Assembly (NCBI GenBank): GCA_963662175.1 | Contig: OY759217.1 | Location: 44,740,108 to 44,804,107, forward strand | Origin: Aradus depressus | Taxonomy: Eukaryota > Arthropoda > Insecta > Hemiptera > Aradidae | Direction of reading: 5' to 3' | Length of the DNA: 64,000 nt | Shown here: positions 62,351 through 64,000 of the stretch, piece by piece | Position numbering within the stretch: position 1 is the first letter of the stretch | Layout: every line of letters begins with the position of its first letter | Notes under the pieces: generated by a model | Databases searched by the model: none | The model's input: the letters and a program-made list of their open reading frames with translations, nothing else | Told to the model about the DNA's origin: nothing | Translations under genes and position numbers: made by a program

Positions 62351-62959
62351 CCGAATATTTCTATTCTAGTAACTAACAATAAAAATATTTATATTTCAAA
62401 TAATATTAAATTCTATATTCGTCAAAAAGAGACATCGTGGACTCAAATTTTACTGTATTCTGTTCGTTTGTTTTGTGACCCCTTTTCAACTTTTTTGCCA
62501 AAAAATTTGAGACGACCTTTTGGGTATTGAGTTGAGCCAAAATAGCCCCTCGCATACTCAGAATGACGAACGTATTATGAGAGCAAGATAAAACCGCCAG
62601 ATAACACACACATGAAATGCCTCATAAAAGAGATAAGGTGGATCGAAGACCCTCTCCATCTCTCTTCACTGCTAGCATATTAAACTCTAAATAACAAACT
62701 CTCTGGGTTTTAATTAAGAAATGCACACTTGCAACACGGATATTGCATTCGTCCCAGCTGGCTTATCCATCCATAAATGCAGTCGCCCAGGACCTTCAAA
62801 ATTTGAATACACAAGTAATGTTGTAAGGGGCGAACTTACATACATCTAAATGTTGACCAATATAAAAAAAGATATTGAAAACTAGTTATGTGTGTACTCA
62901 AAGTTTCGAGGTTTAAGACGTTTTAAGAACTTTAGAGATTTAGTTGTTTTTTTAGACAT
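62351..62959. other. No gene recognised
   Basis: A - strand frame over 62406-62609 has no recognised domain. The block 62740-62810 (CAGCTGGCTTATCCATCCAT) resembles words in the hAT end to the right but is not a convincing mate. Confidence 0.35.
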
Positions 62960-63026
62960 TGGGGCCTTCAGCATCGGGGGCCCTAGGCACCTGCCTAGGT
63001 TTGCCTATTGGTTTATCCACCACTGT
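62960..63026 (-). mobile_element. hAT-type terminal sequence (zf-MYM group)
   Basis: On the - strand: CAGTGGTGGATAAACCAATA then GGCAAACCTAGGCAGGTG, CCTAGGGCCCCCGATGC. CAGTGG followed by TAAACCAATAGG and a CCTAGG palindrome is the style of a widespread animal hAT end. The element body would extend to the left; its other end was not found. Confidence 0.5.
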
Positions 63027-63130
63027 TTACAAGTTATGAATTGAGAAAAACCTTTTAAAAAAATGTTCCCAGTTTCAAAACCTGATATTTTTTTTTTCTT
63101 TGAATACATTTTTATCATTATTAAAGTAAT

Positions 63131-63384
63131 ATTAAAAGTTAGAAATGTATTTCAGTTAACAACAAATACATCCGACACAAAAATTTTATCAATAAAATGA
63201 CATTAAAAGTTAGAAATGTATTTCATTTAACAACAAATACATCCGACACACAATTTTTATCAATAAAATTACATTAAAAGTTAGAAATGTATTTCATTTA
63301 ACAACAAATACATCCGACTCAAAATGTTCAAATTTTTTATCAATAAAATAACATTAAAAGTTAGAAATGTATTTCATTTAACAA
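63131..63384 (+). repeat. 71-bp tandem repeat, ~3.5 units
   Basis: ATTAAAAGTTAGAAATGTAT recurs at 63131, 63202, 63273 and 63353. Each unit has AACAACAAATACATCCGAC and TTTTATCAATAAAAT. The third unit carries a ~9-bp insertion (ATGTTCAAA). The array ends inside a new 'GGGGAAGT' repeat fragment. Confidence 0.95.
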
Positions 63385-63389
63385 GTACC

Positions 63390-63475
63390 CCTCTGATTTT
63401 CCCTTCCCGTCTGCCGATACCGCTAAAAATTAATGTGTTGTCCTTATGCGGTTTTGAATTCACATAATATGTGAA
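63390..63475 (-). repeat. 'GGGGAAGT' repeat, internal fragment
   Basis: CCCCTCTGATTTTCCCTTCC then CGTCTGCCGATACCGCTAAA; AATTAATGTGTTGTCCTTAT then GCGGTTTTGAATTCACAT. One internal unit read in reverse. Confidence 0.5.
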
Positions 63476-63534
63476 TGATATACTACTACCATTCTATTTA
63501 ACCTCTACTGTCATGATATCCCTGGTCCCCCCAC

Positions 63535-63880
63535 AGTGCTGTGGCTACCAAAGCTGATGATACCTTGCTAATATCACAACACCGAGACCTGTCTTCAGCA
63601 GTCGATAACCTTCAACCGTGTGTGGAAGTCTTGGTTCAACAGATGGAAGCTTAAGCTAAATGCAGCCAAAACGGAGGCTAAAATGTCCTCTCTTTGAAGA
63701 ATTGACACTACGACATTAACAAAACTACACATGAACAATGCTTACATAAACTACATTCCTAACCACAAAACAATTAAATAGCTCAGTATTCATTTGGACA
63801 CAAAATTAACATGGAATCAACACAAACCAAAAAAACACACTAGCACATACCAGACTATCGCAACTTTAGCCCAGCATTGA
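63535..63880 (+). pseudogene. Non-LTR retrotransposon reverse transcriptase fragment (jockey-like)
   Basis: Shows ADDTLLISQHRDLSSAVDNL, the catalytic 'ADD' motif of the polymerase palm; the residue before it, normally an aromatic, is Lys here. In shifted frames come pieces of the next conserved block: WKLKLNA, then NAYINYIPNHKTIK and LDTKLTWNQH, the 'LG...D..L.W..H' part of the thumb in jockey/CR1-type elements. Several stops and frame changes. The 5' part is replaced by a repeat fragment and the 3' end runs to a degenerate tail near the window edge. Confidence 0.8.
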
Positions 63881-64000
63881 CAGAAGATCGCCACAGAGGT
63901 ACATTTACAGCATTCTTCCCTAAACTTTATGAAGAATAATTATTATTACCCCCACAAGGGATGCCACGTGTAATAATATTTATTACACATCACTGCTAAG

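Noticed and set aside
62757..63026. Complete hAT element between CAGCTGGCTT and the end at 63026
   Set aside because: The proposed left end does not pair with the right end beyond the first bases and the flanking 8-mers do not match, so only the right end is reported.
1..64000. CRISPR array, bacterial operon, phage or plasmid origin
   Set aside because: Repeats have no uniform spacing with unique spacers, genes are split by spliceosomal introns and the transposons are of animal type; nothing prokaryotic was seen.

Overview
Eukaryotic, arthropod-type genomic DNA: AT-rich, with short GC-richer exons bounded by AG/GT splice sites and separated by kilobases of intron full of transposons. Two protein genes are supported, both partial and convergent. 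On the + strand, seven exons (14708-32900) read in one unbroken phase as the C-terminal part of Spire (spir), an actin nucleator; they include the Spir-box, the FYVE-like zinc finger and the stop codon. On the - strand, four exons (60622 down to 41205) give the C-terminal ~190 residues of a Na+/K+-ATPase beta subunit (nervana family). The 5' ends of both genes were not found here (the KIND/WH2 part of Spire; the cytoplasmic tail and membrane segment of the beta subunit). The Spire residues look insect-like. The repeat content would fit a large hemipteran-type genome, but the species cannot be fixed from this window.

Layout: 1-14.7 kb is upstream flank or intron of spir, with tRNA-derived SINEs, hAT, mariner, Harbinger-like and pogo-like remnants, and a cluster of ATGACGTA sites. 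14.7-32.9 kb is the spir exon region; its introns carry several MITEs with readable inverted ends and target duplications. 32.9-41.2 kb lies between the two genes. 41.2-60.6 kb is the beta-subunit exon region; its introns contain a nested Penelope-like complex (45.0-47.2 kb), an 80-bp tandem array (49.0-49.6 kb) and a SINE flanked by 205-bp direct repeats (52.3-53.1 kb). 60.6-64 kb holds SINE, MITE and hAT ends, a 71-bp tandem repeat and a decayed reverse transcriptase.

No bacterial-type system, CRISPR array, rRNA gene or functional tRNA gene was seen. The tRNA-like sequences are SINE heads. The most interesting material is repetitive: a SINE family whose 3' tail is (CCTAA)n, the arthropod telomere motif; Penelope-like ends that share a hammerhead-like hairpin; an ORF-less repeat family ('GGGGAAGT repeat', my name) with internal repeats; and several MITE families defined below by their ends and target duplications. 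All family names other than standard superfamily names are labels for this report.
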